Positions 1 to 7,024 of a stretch of 30,206 bases of DNA are shown piece after piece. Every line of letters starts with the position of its first letter. Within the stretch, counting starts at the first letter, position 1. Both the position numbers and the translations under genes were made by a program. The notes below the pieces were generated by a model, which was given only the letters and a program-made list of their open reading frames with translations, had not been told where the DNA came from and searched no databases. The stretch covers positions 1 to 30,206 of the forward strand of contig SFDZ01000019.1 in NCBI GenBank assembly GCA_004557405.1, in the 5' to 3' direction. Source of the stretch: Bacteroidales bacterium. GTDB taxonomy: Bacteria; Bacteroidota; Bacteroidia; Bacteroidales; Paludibacteraceae.

Positions 1-234
1 TAACAAATTCACAGGTGATTTTGTTGAGTATGAAATTATGTTGAAAAAACTTCCTGGAAATGCCGAATATTACGTTGATATACACGGTTTCGGTAAGGAT
101 TACATATATACAGAGAGCAATATCCCGATTGAATCCATAAGAGACAGTGAAAACAAGACATATTAGACAAAATAGATATATCGGATGGTGGATATTTAGA
201 TCACAAGTTCAAAGTAGATAATTCCGATGAATAA
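1..234 (+). pseudogene. 3' end of an unknown protein gene, apparently frameshifted
   Basis: The window opens inside a reading frame that runs from base 2 to a TAG at 164-166 and encodes about 54 residues. They contain a protein-like stretch (AEYYVDIHGFGKDYIYTE). A second frame, offset by -1, is open from 151 to a TAA at 232-234 and encodes another protein-like tail (DISDGGYLDHKFKVDNSDE). The two overlap at 151-163, as expected if one gene suffered an indel there. The second frame ends in an ATGAATAA overlap with the start of the next small ORF, a normal operon junction, which supports it as the true 3' end. I do not recognise the family. A sequencing error would look the same. Confidence 0.4.
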
Positions 235-388
235 TTATGGAAAAAACATTATTGCAACCGATGAGACGATAGAGGATATATATATGGATGCGATGTTTGC
301 CGGCTCGGCATTAGAGAAGAACGGCCATATCCCCGCTTGGTACGACAAGAACAAGATTGATCCTCATAATGAGTTCAGGCACTGGTAA
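227..388 (+). CDS. Small hypothetical protein, 53 aa
   Basis: An ATG at 227 opens a 53-codon frame ending in TAA at 386-388. The product is acidic and soluble-looking, has no membrane segment or signal peptide, and ends in an aromatic/charged tail (NEFRHW). The start overlaps the end of the preceding frame (ATGAATAA), so the two were probably translated as a coupled pair. It ends two bases before the convergent stop of the kinase gene. I recognise no family. It could be a full small protein or the remnant of a longer one. Confidence 0.4.
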   Translation: MNNYGKNIIATDETIEDIYMDAMFAGSALEKNGHIPAWYDKNKIDPHNEFRHW

Positions 389-390
389 AT

Positions 391-1536
391 TCACTTCACT
401 TCGTTCGGACGGTGGGGATTAGCTTTGGCGGCACGGATAAGAGAGTCGGTATTGATTTTCTGTGCTTCGCGTGCGGCTTTTCTCGCCTCGATTTGTTGAA
501 AATGATCGAATATGCGTCGTTCAGCCTTTTTCTGGCTCTGCTTAATGCGTTCCTCCGCTTCCCGTTTACGTCGGGAAATAGCGGCATTTACGGAATCCTC
601 ACGGGCTTTTTGGCGCGCTTCCTCTTTTTTCCATGCAATGGAATCCTGTCGCAACTCCTCCTGCGATATACTATCCTGCTTCTGCCATTCTATTATTGCC
701 TGTTGCCTCCGCTCCGCCTCTTGTCGCTGTATAGTATTCATCCGATTGAGACGGAAGGCCATAAAAGCAATGACGCTAATCAATAGCCAAACAGCCATTA
801 TCACACCTATCCATAGCGGCCGCTTATCGGCACGGCGGAGGGTTTTGGCTACGGCCTCACAATTCGGGTAACGTTGCGACGGATTCTGCCGTGTACATCG
901 CTGCACGATACACCGGTAACGATGCGGAAAGAGTTCGCGCAGAAGCAGGCCGAACGTATAGATATCTGAGCGGACGTCCAACGGACGGCCTTCCAACTGC
1001 TCGGGTGGAGCGTACTTTCCACTTCCTGCCGGCTGTTTGAATGCAGCATAATCATCTGCATCACTCAGCCCGAAATCAATCAACTTGACATTGTGGCCGT
1101 TGCGAGTAACAAGAATATTGGATGGCTTGAGATCCCGATGTACAATCTGATGCGCATGCAGATAACTCAATGCATCCAGCAATTGATCTACTATCCTTCT
1201 TCTTTCTGCTTTCGAGAAATCCGCACTCAATAGTTCACCATCTACCCATTCCATCACGATACACTCACCTACTCCATCTATAGTGTCTATGAAATAGGTG
1301 CGGGCTATATTCGGATGGTCTAATGAGACTGCAATCTGAAACTCCTTATGCAGTAGTTCACGATAGGTAGTATCCTCACAATGCTCCTCTTTGAGCGCTT
1401 TGAGCATAAAGAAACGCCCGTACCGCGTGGCACGATAGAGTGCGTTATGCCCGTTGTTGGGGACAGGAATTATATCCGACCATTGGTCAGAAAACGAAAC
1501 GCCATTCGGCTCCACTATTTCCGAATAGGAATCCAT
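391..1536 (-). CDS. Membrane-anchored Ser/Thr protein kinase
   Basis: This is a Hanks-type protein kinase of 381 residues. The catalytic landmarks are a probable ATP lysine in MLKALKE (K46), the catalytic loop HRDLKPSN (133-140, D135), DFG (154-156), the APE-like YAPPE (175-179), and DIYTFG (191-196). The glycine-rich loop is degenerate (PNNGHN, 26-31). One transmembrane helix lies at about 239-262. The remaining 120 residues are rich in Lys, Arg, Glu and Gln with recurring DSI/DSV steps, consistent with a coiled coil. The usual topology would put the kinase in the cytoplasm and the coil in the periplasm. Its ATG directly follows the TAG of the upstream helix-turn-helix gene, so the two are an operon and probably act together. 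No PASTA, TPR or other sensor domain is visible. The substrate is unknown. Confidence 0.88.
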   Translation of the reverse strand: MDSYSEIVEPNGVSFSDQWSDIIPVPNNGHNALYRATRYGRFFMLKALKEEHCEDTTYRELLHKEFQIAVSLDHPNIARTYFIDTIDGVGECIVMEWVDGELLSADFSKAERRRIVDQLLDALSYLHAHQIVHRDLKPSNILVTRNGHNVKLIDFGLSDADDYAAFKQPAGSGKYAPPEQLEGRPLDVRSDIYTFGLLLRELFPHRYRCIVQRCTRQNPSQRYPNCEAVAKTLRRADKRPLWIGVIMAVWLLISVIAFMAFRLNRMNTIQRQEAERRQQAIIEWQKQDSISQEELRQDSIAWKKEEARQKAREDSVNAAISRRKREAEERIKQSQKKAERRIFDHFQQIEARKAAREAQKINTDSLIRAAKANPHRPNEVK

Positions 1537-2106
1537 CTATAGTTTCTCTACTTTAGTCAGACCTTGTTGCTTTCCCGCTACATACGACACCGGCTCGCCG
1601 CCTGATTGCTGCAACTTGTCGAGATACAGAGGCTGGTGGAGCAGGAAGAAAGAGCAAGTGAACGTATCCCCTACTTGCAATTTGCTATTTTCTGATTCAA
1701 TCACCACAAAATGATGATTGCCTTGGTAACGGAACACACACTTTCTATTTGGTAGCCATTCCACCTTCACCTTATCGCCAGCTTCCAAATTATCCGACTT
1801 GATTCCCTCGGCGAATAACACCTCGCTCTCAATGCCGGAGCGTTGTTTAAGTTCCTGTTCGTATGCTTTCCAACTATCATAGCCTAGAAACTGCGCCAAA
1901 ATATTTAGTGTCGAGAGGCGCGGCATTGCAACTCCGTTTACATATCCCCATATCCGTTTGAGCGTAGATGGCGACAAATTGGCATGGCAACGTTCCCCAA
2001 TCGCACTTGTTAGAAAATCAAAATCATAAGGCGTTACCATCTGCCGATGGACAGATTGCTCTATATCGAGCCTGAGTTGGATAATCTCCGGAGCCGTTTT
2101 ATTCAT
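1537..2106 (-). CDS. Helix-turn-helix-like DNA-binding protein, kinase partner
   Basis: This 189-residue protein has a probable DNA-binding region at about 44-85. It contains the pattern LSPSTLKRIWGY followed by RLSTLNILAQFLGYDSW, which I know from Bacteroidetes proteins annotated as DNA-binding or HTH-like. The C-terminal half is mostly beta and has no motif I can name. No signal peptide or membrane segment is visible. It ends with TAG immediately before the kinase ATG, so translation is coupled. It starts 21 bases after the truncated hsdM gene on the same strand. I infer that it is a regulator whose activity may be set by the adjacent kinase; no target site was identified. Confidence 0.7.
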   Translation of the reverse strand: MNKTAPEIIQLRLDIEQSVHRQMVTPYDFDFLTSAIGERCHANLSPSTLKRIWGYVNGVAMPRLSTLNILAQFLGYDSWKAYEQELKQRSGIESEVLFAEGIKSDNLEAGDKVKVEWLPNRKCVFRYQGNHHFVVIESENSKLQVGDTFTCSFFLLHQPLYLDKLQQSGGEPVSYVAGKQQGLTKVEKL

Positions 2107-2127
2107 AACATCAATAATGTTGCGTTC

Positions 2128-2427
2128 TTATCCCAACCAACTATTTCTATCCAAAGCCCTGTAAGAGAGCGACTCGAGGAGGTGGGTCTTTGTGATTTGT
2201 TCTGAGCCTTCGATGTCGGCTTCAGCAGCATTGGGATATTGCTTTTTCAGTTCGTCTTTCAACGCAATACGGTCAATTTCAAACTGATCGTTGATTCTTT
2301 TCAGGAAAAGCAGTGCAATGATATAATTCTTGTATTCCGCTGCATCCATGCTGGTACGTAAACGGTCGCATTGAGCCTTCAAGAAAGACTCCAAACGTGA
2401 AAGCGAAATTTTTTGTTTTTTTGGCAT
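2128..2427 (-). pseudogene. N-terminal remnant of type I restriction methyltransferase subunit HsdM
   Basis: The 99 residues match the start of HsdM: a helical N-terminal domain with the characteristic YKNYIIALLFLKRINDQF stretch at about 32-49. Intact HsdM is about 480-800 residues and carries the SAM-binding and NPPF motifs; all of that is missing. The frame stops at TAA (2128-2130), and no continuing methylase, HsdS or HsdR sequence follows. The HTH-kinase pair begins 21 bases later instead, as if it replaced the rest of the locus. A TATATTTG -7 element 48 bases upstream suggests the fragment is still transcribed. It cannot methylate DNA. A role as a small binding protein or as a leader gene for the kinase operon is possible but unsupported. 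Confidence 0.75.
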
Positions 2428-2474
2428 ATAATTCGTTGATTTATCGCATTTATTGTCGTGATCAAAACTTGATA

Positions 2475-2482
2475 CAAATATA
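2475..2482 (-). promoter_or_regulatory. Bacteroidetes -7 element upstream of the hsdM remnant
   Basis: On the minus strand the bases read TATATTTG, matching the TAnnTTTG consensus, 48 bases before the ATG at 2427. No good -33 TTTG is seen at 19-21 bases. A small inverted repeat (ATCAA-AAC-TTGAT, 2461-2473) lies just downstream and could be an operator. Confidence 0.5.
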
Positions 2483-2484
2483 CA

Positions 2485-2505
2485 AAAATAGCGTTACCGT
2501 AACGC
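2485..2505 (-). terminator. Probable intrinsic terminator of the apbE operon
   Basis: Minus-strand RNA would form a GCGTTA/TAACGC hairpin with a CGG loop (2491-2505), followed by TATTTTTG. It starts five bases after the stop codon of the outer membrane-type gene. The stem is short but GC-capped. The T tract is interrupted, so termination may be partial. Confidence 0.55.
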
Positions 2506-2510
2506 ATCCT

Positions 2511-3188
2511 CTAATACAGCGTGGTGGTGAAGCCGACGTTGACGCCGAGGCAGCCGTCGGTGCCTAATGTGCGGCTGAATGGCGTTGGCTGCAGGTGCTG
2601 GGTGTAGCCCGCCGACAAAAAGAGGGCGAAGGTTTTGAACAGATAGTATTCAAAGTAGGCCGACAGACGCAATACGGGCGTGATGTTCATCCGGTCTTCC
2701 AAATCGTAGAGTGGCTCGCTCGGATTTTCGGGATTGGTCAAACTGCTGGGAATCACACTGTTGTATTCGCAAATAGAGACGCCTGCTTGCAGCAGTGTGG
2801 CGATGCAGAAATTTTTGCATACGGCAAAGCGGTAGCCCGGCCCGATGATGACATCGGAAAAGTGCGCTTTGCCTTTGGTCAGATTGCTGCCGATGGGCAA
2901 TTGGTCGCTGTAACCAAGGGCGCGATCGTTGTATATCAGGCAGTAGTAAAGGCCTTTGGCTTGACTGTGGCGCCATTCGAGCGCTACTTTCAGCGTGTAG
3001 CCGGGTTTCAGCATGCCCGCCGGGCTGTATGCTACGCCTATTTCGCACGGAATGTATAGGCGCGAAAAAAATCGTGCAAATCCCGATTGCTCGTTCAAAC
3101 TGTCTTTGGCAGCCGGCGTGGCATCGTCGGCTATAGTGGCGGCGCTGCACAATAGCAGCATAGCGATGAATAGGTTGTGTCGTGTCAT
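2511..3188 (-). CDS. Exported outer-membrane beta-barrel-like protein, unknown function
   Basis: This 225-residue protein starts with a signal peptide (MTRHNLFIAMLLLCSAATIA, then an acidic mature start). The mature part alternates polar and hydrophobic residues and has many aromatics and glycines in strand-like segments (for example VIIGPGYRF, ALFLSAGYTQHL). It ends in a hydrophobic beta-signal-like tail with a terminal Tyr (VGFTTTLY). This is the layout of a small outer-membrane beta-barrel. It lies four bases downstream of apbE on the same strand and precedes a hairpin terminator, so it is the last gene of that operon. No specific family is recognised. A surface-attached beta protein is the alternative. 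Confidence 0.65.
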   Translation of the reverse strand: MTRHNLFIAMLLLCSAATIADDATPAAKDSLNEQSGFARFFSRLYIPCEIGVAYSPAGMLKPGYTLKVALEWRHSQAKGLYYCLIYNDRALGYSDQLPIGSNLTKGKAHFSDVIIGPGYRFAVCKNFCIATLLQAGVSICEYNSVIPSSLTNPENPSEPLYDLEDRMNITPVLRLSAYFEYYLFKTFALFLSAGYTQHLQPTPFSRTLGTDGCLGVNVGFTTTLY

Positions 3189-3192
3189 TGGG

Positions 3193-4200
3193 CTATTGTT
3201 TTATCGGAAATTTGTCTGTCCAAATCTCTTTGAAATTGTCGCTTTCGGCGTAGATAAAATAGCCTTCCAAACCATGTTGGCGGCAAAAATTCAGACTGCT
3301 GTCCAATCCCATCACCATGCAGGCTGTGGCGCAGGCGTCGGCGGTCATGCAGTCGTCGGCCACGATGGTGGCGCTCAGCAGCGAGTGTTGCACGGGATAG
3401 CCGCTCAGCGGGTCGATGGTGTGTGCAAATTTTTTGCCGTTGTTCACATAGAAATTGCGATAATTGCCCGATGTGGCCATGCCGCCGTGCGTGAGTGTGG
3501 CTACTTGTTGTATCTCGTTCGTTACCGACAGGCTGTCTTCTACCGGCTTGTTGATGCCGATGCGCCAGGCCTCGTTTTTGGCGTTATGACCATTTACGGC
3601 TACTTCGCCGCCTATTTCCACAATGTAATTTTCGATGTGGTGTTGCATCAGCGTTTCGGCCACTACGTCGCATGCAAAACCTTTGGCTATGGCACTCGCA
3701 TCAAGCATGATGCCGGGGTCGTTTTTGACAATTTTGCCATCAACAAGTTTTACTTGGCGGTAACCGACCAAACGGAACGCCGAATCGAGACGTTCGGGAG
3801 TAACAAGGCTGCGCTTGTCGAATCCGAATCCCCATAAATTGACAAGCGGTGCCACGGTGATGTCGAAAGCCCCGTTGGTGATGGTGGCTATTTCGAGGCT
3901 GCAGTTGAATACACGCACAAACAGCGAATCGAGTACCACAGCGCTGTCGTTGCGATTGACGGCCGCAATGGTCGAGTGCTTGTTGAACATCGACAGCGAA
4001 TTGTCCACACGGCGCAACGCTGCATGTATGTCGGCGGTGAGTGGCGTGTCGGCTTCGTAGGTGATGTGATAGGTGGTGCCGAATACATAACCGGCATCGG
4101 TGTAGTATTGGCGCCGGGCAGGCTTGTCCTCGATGACGAAAATGGCCAACAATGCAATGCAGATAAGCAGTAATGCTACATATTTTTTCCAAGTTTCCAT
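3193..4200 (-). CDS. apbE: FAD:protein FMN transferase (ApbE family)
   Basis: ApbE attaches FMN covalently to threonine residues of exported flavoproteins, such as subunits of the Rnf and Na+-NQR respiratory complexes, using FAD as donor and Mg2+. Family landmarks in the 335 residues are GAFDITVAPLVNLWGFG (110-126), DASAIAKGFACD (167-178), EIGGE (195-199), the HTIDP motif (260-264) and the Mg/flavin motif MTADACAT (285-292). An N-terminal hydrophobic helix (about 5-23) anchors or exports it to the periplasm. I chose the ATG at 4200 rather than the in-frame ATG at 4227, because the latter lies inside the -7 promoter element. Its protein target is not in this window. Confidence 0.93.
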   Translation of the reverse strand: METWKKYVALLLICIALLAIFVIEDKPARRQYYTDAGYVFGTTYHITYEADTPLTADIHAALRRVDNSLSMFNKHSTIAAVNRNDSAVVLDSLFVRVFNCSLEIATITNGAFDITVAPLVNLWGFGFDKRSLVTPERLDSAFRLVGYRQVKLVDGKIVKNDPGIMLDASAIAKGFACDVVAETLMQHHIENYIVEIGGEVAVNGHNAKNEAWRIGINKPVEDSLSVTNEIQQVATLTHGGMATSGNYRNFYVNNGKKFAHTIDPLSGYPVQHSLLSATIVADDCMTADACATACMVMGLDSSLNFCRQHGLEGYFIYAESDNFKEIWTDKFPIKQ

Positions 4201-4224
4201 AATAGTGTGATACAAAAATTTCTG

Positions 4225-4232
4225 CAAAAGTA
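4225..4232 (-). promoter_or_regulatory. -7 promoter element of apbE
   Basis: On the minus strand the bases read TACTTTTG (TAnnTTTG), 24 bases before the chosen apbE start at 4200. A GTTGG about 20 bases further upstream could serve as a weak -33 element. The site is divergent to the recR promoter. Confidence 0.6.
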
Positions 4233-4297
4233 CAAAATAAATGCTATGTTACCAACAGATATTGTTACAAAAGGTTTTATTTTTGATAGAAAATGTG

Positions 4298-4305
4298 TAT
4301 CTTTG
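4298..4305 (+). promoter_or_regulatory. -7 promoter element of recR
   Basis: TATCTTTG, a match to the Bacteroidetes -7 consensus, lies 17 bases before the recR ATG. A T-rich block (GGTTTTAT) about 20 bases upstream is a possible -33 region. It probably drives the four-gene recR operon. Confidence 0.65.
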
Positions 4306-4322
4306 TAGCCTCGAATTAGAAT

Positions 4323-4952
4323 ATGTCGATGCAGCAAACATATCCGTCGGAATTGCTGGAGCGCGCAGTCGGCGCACTGAGCAAACTTCCTGCCGTTGGG
4401 CGCAAAAGCGCATTGCGGTTGGCTTTGCACCTGCTGAAACAGGACGAAGCCGAAGTAACCGAACTGGCCGAGGCACTTGTGCGGTTGCGCACCGAAATCA
4501 AACATTGTGCCGTGTGCCACAACATATCCGACACCGATGTCTGCCGCATTTGCAGCGATGCGTCGCGCAAGGGCGAGCAGATTTGCGTGGTCGAAAACGT
4601 GCGCGATGTGATGGCTATCGAAAACACTCAACAATACAACGGCTTGTACCATGTGTTGGGTGGTATCATCTCGCCGATGAATGGCATCGGCCCCGCCGAT
4701 TTGGAGATAGCATCGCTGGTGGAACGTGTCGCTAACGGCGGTGTCGAAGAGGTGATTTTGGCGTTGAGCCCCAACATGGAGGGCGACACCACGGCCTTCT
4801 ACATCTTTCGGAAATTGGCCGATTACGATGTGAAAATTACAACTATCGCGCGTGGCGTGGCCGTGGGCGACGAACTCGAGTTTGCCGACGAGGTAACGTT
4901 GGGGCGCTCGATTCGCAATCGCGTGGCTTTCGCTACATTGAAACAAAACTGA
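4323..4952 (+). CDS. recR: Recombination mediator RecR
   Basis: RecR works with RecO and RecF to load RecA on SSB-coated single-stranded DNA during gap repair. The 209 residues are the usual family length (about 200). Visible parts are an N-terminal helix-hairpin-helix (LSKLPAVGRKSALRLA, about 20-35), a four-cysteine zinc finger (CAVCHNISDTDVCRICSD, about 62-79), and the Toprim core with VVEN (about 89-92), LGGIISPMNGIGP (about 111-123) and LALSPNMEGDTT (about 145-156). It heads a plus-strand run of four closely spaced genes, and the next starts 6 bases after its TGA. Confidence 0.96.
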   Translation: MSMQQTYPSELLERAVGALSKLPAVGRKSALRLALHLLKQDEAEVTELAEALVRLRTEIKHCAVCHNISDTDVCRICSDASRKGEQICVVENVRDVMAIENTQQYNGLYHVLGGIISPMNGIGPADLEIASLVERVANGGVEEVILALSPNMEGDTTAFYIFRKLADYDVKITTIARGVAVGDELEFADEVTLGRSIRNRVAFATLKQN

Positions 4953-4958
4953 AATAGT

Positions 4959-5423
4959 ATGGAAAAATTACGTAAAACACTGATTTTCTGGTATTACGGC
5001 GCATTCGTTTTGGCTGTGGCAGCCGCCACTTTGGGCTATTTTTGTGTAACGCGGCAGTGGTTTGTCGTCGAGCCGAAAACACCGGCCAATGTGGCCGTTT
5101 ACACCATCATCATTCTTTATGTCATCGTCAGCACACCGTTGATACTCAAATGGTTCAGCCGTATGGTGGCGCGTTTGCACGCTGTGCCCGATGCGGCCGA
5201 CAGATGCCGTCGCTACGGGCGCGTGGCCAAAGTGCGCTTGGCGGTGGTAACGGTGGGCTTGCTGGCGTCGCTCTTTTTCTACTATGTGTTGTGCGAACAG
5301 TCGTTGCTGTGGCTGGCCGGCATTTCGGCCATAGCGCTCTATTTTTGCAAACCGACACGCAACAAAGTAGAACAGGATTTGTCCGATGCAGAAGCACAAA
5401 ACTCTGATAATCAATCTGTTTAA
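4959..5423 (+). CDS. Small membrane protein, about four helices, unknown function
   Basis: This 154-residue protein has hydrophobic segments at about 8-28, 44-64, 92-112 and 114-130, consistent with four transmembrane helices. An Arg-rich loop (RRYGRVAKVR) precedes helix three and a polar acidic tail follows helix four. There is no signal peptide and no motif I can assign. The gene sits 6 bases after recR and 21 before a HAD-like phosphatase gene, so it is co-transcribed with both. Function is unknown. Confidence 0.7.
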   Translation: MEKLRKTLIFWYYGAFVLAVAAATLGYFCVTRQWFVVEPKTPANVAVYTIIILYVIVSTPLILKWFSRMVARLHAVPDAADRCRRYGRVAKVRLAVVTVGLLASLFFYYVLCEQSLLWLAGISAIALYFCKPTRNKVEQDLSDAEAQNSDNQSV

Positions 5424-5444
5424 CCTATAATCCCGTTTGTCGAT

Positions 5445-5864
5445 ATGACCATAGCAGTAGATTTTGATGGTACCATCGTAGAACACGCTTATCCGAAAAT
5501 CGGGAAACCGATTCCGTTTGCGTTCGATGTGCTGAAACGCCTGCAAAAAGAGTGCCGCTGCAACCTGATATTATGGAGCGTGCGCGAGGGCACTTTGCTT
5601 GACGAGGCTGTCGAGTTTTGCCGGAAAAACGGGCTTGAATTTTATGCCGTCAACGCCAATTATCCCGAGGAAAAACGCGACGATATGCAGTCGCGCAAGG
5701 TGGTGGCCGACCTCTATATCGACGACCGCAATGTGAGCGGCCTGCCCGATTGGGGTGTCATCTATCGCATGGTCAAGTTTGGCGAAACGCTCGACGAGGC
5801 ATTGCAGGGCACCAACGACCACGAACCCAAAAAACGCAAAGGACTTTTGGCGCGCTTGTTCTGA
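5445..5864 (+). CDS. HAD-superfamily phosphohydrolase-like protein
   Basis: The 139 residues form a small, cap-less HAD domain. Motif I is VDFDGT (5-10; D6 nucleophile, D8 acid/base). A motif II-like serine is in LILWSVREG (about 42-50). A lysine in SRKVVADLYIDDRN supplies motif III, and the paired aspartates there are the Mg-binding motif IV. The layout resembles a short Bacteroidetes family known from structural genomics, for which I know no confirmed substrate. The C-terminus is basic (KKRKGLLARLF). It is the third gene of the recR operon and probably cytoplasmic. Confidence 0.8.
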   Translation: MTIAVDFDGTIVEHAYPKIGKPIPFAFDVLKRLQKECRCNLILWSVREGTLLDEAVEFCRKNGLEFYAVNANYPEEKRDDMQSRKVVADLYIDDRNVSGLPDWGVIYRMVKFGETLDEALQGTNDHEPKKRKGLLARLF

Positions 5865-5901
5865 AAACAAGTAATGTTAACCTATAAACTGATTGCGAAT
5901 T

Positions 5902-6363
5902 ATGTTGCAACGAATTCAAACTATCTATCTGATGATTGTAACCATGTTGGCGGCGTTGAGTTGCGCTTTGCCTGTGGCAAATTTTTACAACGATTTGTGG
6001 CAGTTGCAGTTGTCGGCGTGGCAGCTGCAGTCGCTGTCGGCACAGCCGGCCGCCGTTACTGCGCATTTCTGGGGCTTGTTTGCCATCTCGTTGTTGATAC
6101 CGATAGTGGCATTCGCTACTATTTGGCTTTATCGCAAACGCATGTTGCAAATTCGTCTTTGTATTCTGAATATGCTCTTTATGTTGGGCTATTACGCTGT
6201 CTTGGGCGTGTGCATCTGGCAGGTGGTCGATAAATTCGATGTGTCGTTTGTGCCGCAGTTGGCTGCCGTCTTCCCGTTGGTCAACATCATCTTGACGTGG
6301 CTCGCTCTGCGCGGCATCGGCAAGGACGAGGCCAAGGTGCGTGCCGCCGACCGCTTGCGTTGA
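5902..6363 (+). CDS. DUF4293-type integral membrane protein
   Basis: The product opens with MLQRIQTIYLMIV, the signature beginning of the Bacteroidetes DUF4293 family, followed by four hydrophobic segments (about 5-25, 50-70, 80-100, 105-125). I chose the ATG at 5902, giving 153 residues. A TTG nine bases upstream in frame is a weaker option, and the family begins M-x-Q-R-I-Q. It is the last gene of the recR operon, ending just before a bidirectional terminator. The family's function is not established. Confidence 0.82.
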   Translation: MLQRIQTIYLMIVTMLAALSCALPVANFYNDLWQLQLSAWQLQSLSAQPAAVTAHFWGLFAISLLIPIVAFATIWLYRKRMLQIRLCILNMLFMLGYYAVLGVCIWQVVDKFDVSFVPQLAAVFPLVNIILTWLALRGIGKDEAKVRAADRLR

Positions 6364-6393
6364 AGCCTTGGTAATGTTTGTAAAAAAAAAAAG

Positions 6394-6440
6394 AACAATG
6401 CTAACTCGCTTTCAATTAACGAATTAGCATTGTTTTTTTT
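6394..6440. terminator. Bidirectional intrinsic terminator
   Basis: A 15-base arm (6394-6408) pairs with 6420-6434 with one mismatch, around an 11-base loop. A T8 run follows on the plus strand, and an A11 run (6382-6392) precedes it, giving a T tract for minus-strand RNA. It therefore serves both convergent operons, recR-DUF4293 and rfbA-rfbC. Confidence 0.92.
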
Positions 6441-6466
6441 ATCGATTTTTCCGGCGCAGCGATAGT

Positions 6467-7015
6467 CTAAAATGCTATTTGCGCCTCGCGCAGCAACGGA
6501 TGTTTGGTGTCTTTGTCCGAAAGCAGCATTTTGTCGGCCGGAATTTTCCAATCGATGGCCAAATCGGGGTCGTTGAACAAGATGCCGCCATCGGCTTCGG
6601 GGTGATACGGATTGTCGCATTTGTAGGTGAATATGGCAGTGTCGCTCAATACCGAAAAACCGTGTGCAAATCCGCGCGGAATCAGAAACTGACGATGATT
6701 CTCTGCGGTCAGTTCCACGCCGTACCATTGCCCGTAGGTGGGCGAACCGGCACGCAAATCGACGGCTACGTCCCACACGCGCCCCACCGTTACCGACACA
6801 AGTTTGGCTTGGCTGTATGGCGCGCGCTGAAAGTGTAGCCCACGCACTACGCCGTACGACGATTTCGACATGTTGTCTTGTACGAAATTCTGCACGATGC
6901 CGACTGCATGGTAACGCTCGGCGTTGTATGTCTCGAGAAAAAATCCGCGGGCATCGTCGAATACTTTTGGCTGCACGATGACCAAATCTTTAATAGGTGT
7001 TTCGATTATTTCCAT
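6467..7015 (-). CDS. rfbC: dTDP-4-dehydrorhamnose 3,5-epimerase
   Basis: RfbC (RmlC) epimerises C3 and C5 of dTDP-4-keto-6-deoxyglucose in the dTDP-L-rhamnose route for surface polysaccharide. The 182 residues match the family length. Visible hallmarks are the start MEIIETPIKDLVIVQPKVF.D.RGFF, the catalytic-base motif RGLHFQ (58-63, H61), RVWDVAVDLR (79-88), the cupin strand IPRGFAHGF (112-120) and the conserved Tyr in TYKCDNPYHPE (Y131). It is the last gene of the minus-strand rfbA operon, 9 bases after the hydrolase gene. rfbB and rfbD are not in this window. Confidence 0.96.
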   Translation of the reverse strand: MEIIETPIKDLVIVQPKVFDDARGFFLETYNAERYHAVGIVQNFVQDNMSKSSYGVVRGLHFQRAPYSQAKLVSVTVGRVWDVAVDLRAGSPTYGQWYGVELTAENHRQFLIPRGFAHGFSVLSDTAIFTYKCDNPYHPEADGGILFNDPDLAIDWKIPADKMLLSDKDTKHPLLREAQIAF

Positions 7016-7024
7016 ATTGTTGAT

